Source of the DNA: Bacteroidota bacterium
GTDB lineage: Bacteria; Bacteroidota; Ignavibacteria; UBA10030; F1-140-MAGs086
DNA length: 6,766 bases
Assembly (NCBI GenBank): GCA_005792205.1
Contig: SXSO01000110.1
Coordinates: 1-6,766 of the forward strand
Reading direction: 5' to 3'
Position numbers and translations under genes: made by a program. Positions within the stretch are counted from its first letter, which is position 1. Each line of letters opens with the position of its first letter. Positions 6,660-6,766 of the stretch are shown here, in pieces. The notes beneath the pieces were generated by a model. That model ran no database searches, was not told where the DNA came from, and was given only the letters and a program-made list of their open reading frames with translations.

Positions 6660-6766
6660 ATGATTTTATTTAAACGAATTTTCAAATCTCATATACCATC
6701 ATTTGTGTTTTCGTTTGTCACTTTGATGTTTGTTTTTCTTCTACAATTTTTGATGCGATATATAGA
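6660..6766 (+). CDS. LptF/LptG-family (YjgP/YjgQ) permease, N-terminal fragment
   Basis: The ATG at 6660 opens a frame of 35 codons that continues past the window edge: MILFKRIFKSHIPSFVFSFV, then TLMFVFLLQFLMRYI. The pattern, a short amphipathic basic start (LFKRIFKSHI) followed by one long membrane helix at about 12-34 ending LQFLMRYI, is that of the first transmembrane segment of LptF/LptG permeases, which together with the LptB ATPase extract lipopolysaccharide from the inner membrane and push it towards the outer membrane. LptF and LptG cannot be told apart from this fragment. It is transcribed away from gltA. No Shine-Dalgarno precedes it. The sequence is short, so the call rests on the look of the N-terminus alone. 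Confidence 0.65.
   Translation, partial: MILFKRIFKSHIPSFVFSFVTLMFVFLLQFLMRYI

Overview
The window is a compact, strongly AT-rich stretch with no non-coding gap over 100 bases. It looks like a member of the Bacteroidota/Chlorobiota (FCB) group, most likely an Ignavibacteria- or Kapabacteria-like lineage. The reasons are the TonB-dependent receptor with an N-terminal carboxypeptidase-regulatory-like domain, a lipoprotein of the kind seen beside such receptors, mostly weak or absent Shine-Dalgarno sequences, and an LptF/LptG-type permease with an N-terminus typical of that group. This placement is inference from protein style, not from a database search.

Layout: five genes run leftward on the minus strand in a tight, apparently co-transcribed row, and a sixth starts rightward at the right edge. 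In transcription order the minus-strand genes are citrate synthase (6573-5281), a TerC-family membrane protein (5253-4519), a two-part surface lipoprotein (4541-2883, starting inside terC), a TonB-dependent outer-membrane receptor (2886-67, overlapping the lipoprotein by an ATGA), and the first 21 codons of another exported protein (63-1, beginning three bases after the receptor stop). The 86-base gap at 6574-6659 separates the citrate synthase start from a divergent LptF/LptG-like permease cut by the window edge (6660 onward), and must carry promoters for both directions.

How they may work together: citrate synthase feeds the TCA cycle and the TerC protein is probably an inner-membrane metal (Mn2+-type) exporter. 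The last three minus-strand genes form a second functional block aimed at the cell surface: an exported lipoprotein, an outer-membrane TonB-dependent channel and a further exported protein, joined by overlaps of 4 bases and a gap of 3 bases. The lipoprotein has two WxGxDxDG-bearing beta-sandwich-like modules followed by a region that resembles a class I glutamine-amidotransferase-like alpha/beta fold. Both it and the receptor carry EF-hand-like calcium-binding loops. This surface block is the part of the window most likely to hold something not yet described; its substrate cannot be told from the sequence. No RNA genes, insertion sequences, CRISPR arrays or clear terminators were seen.
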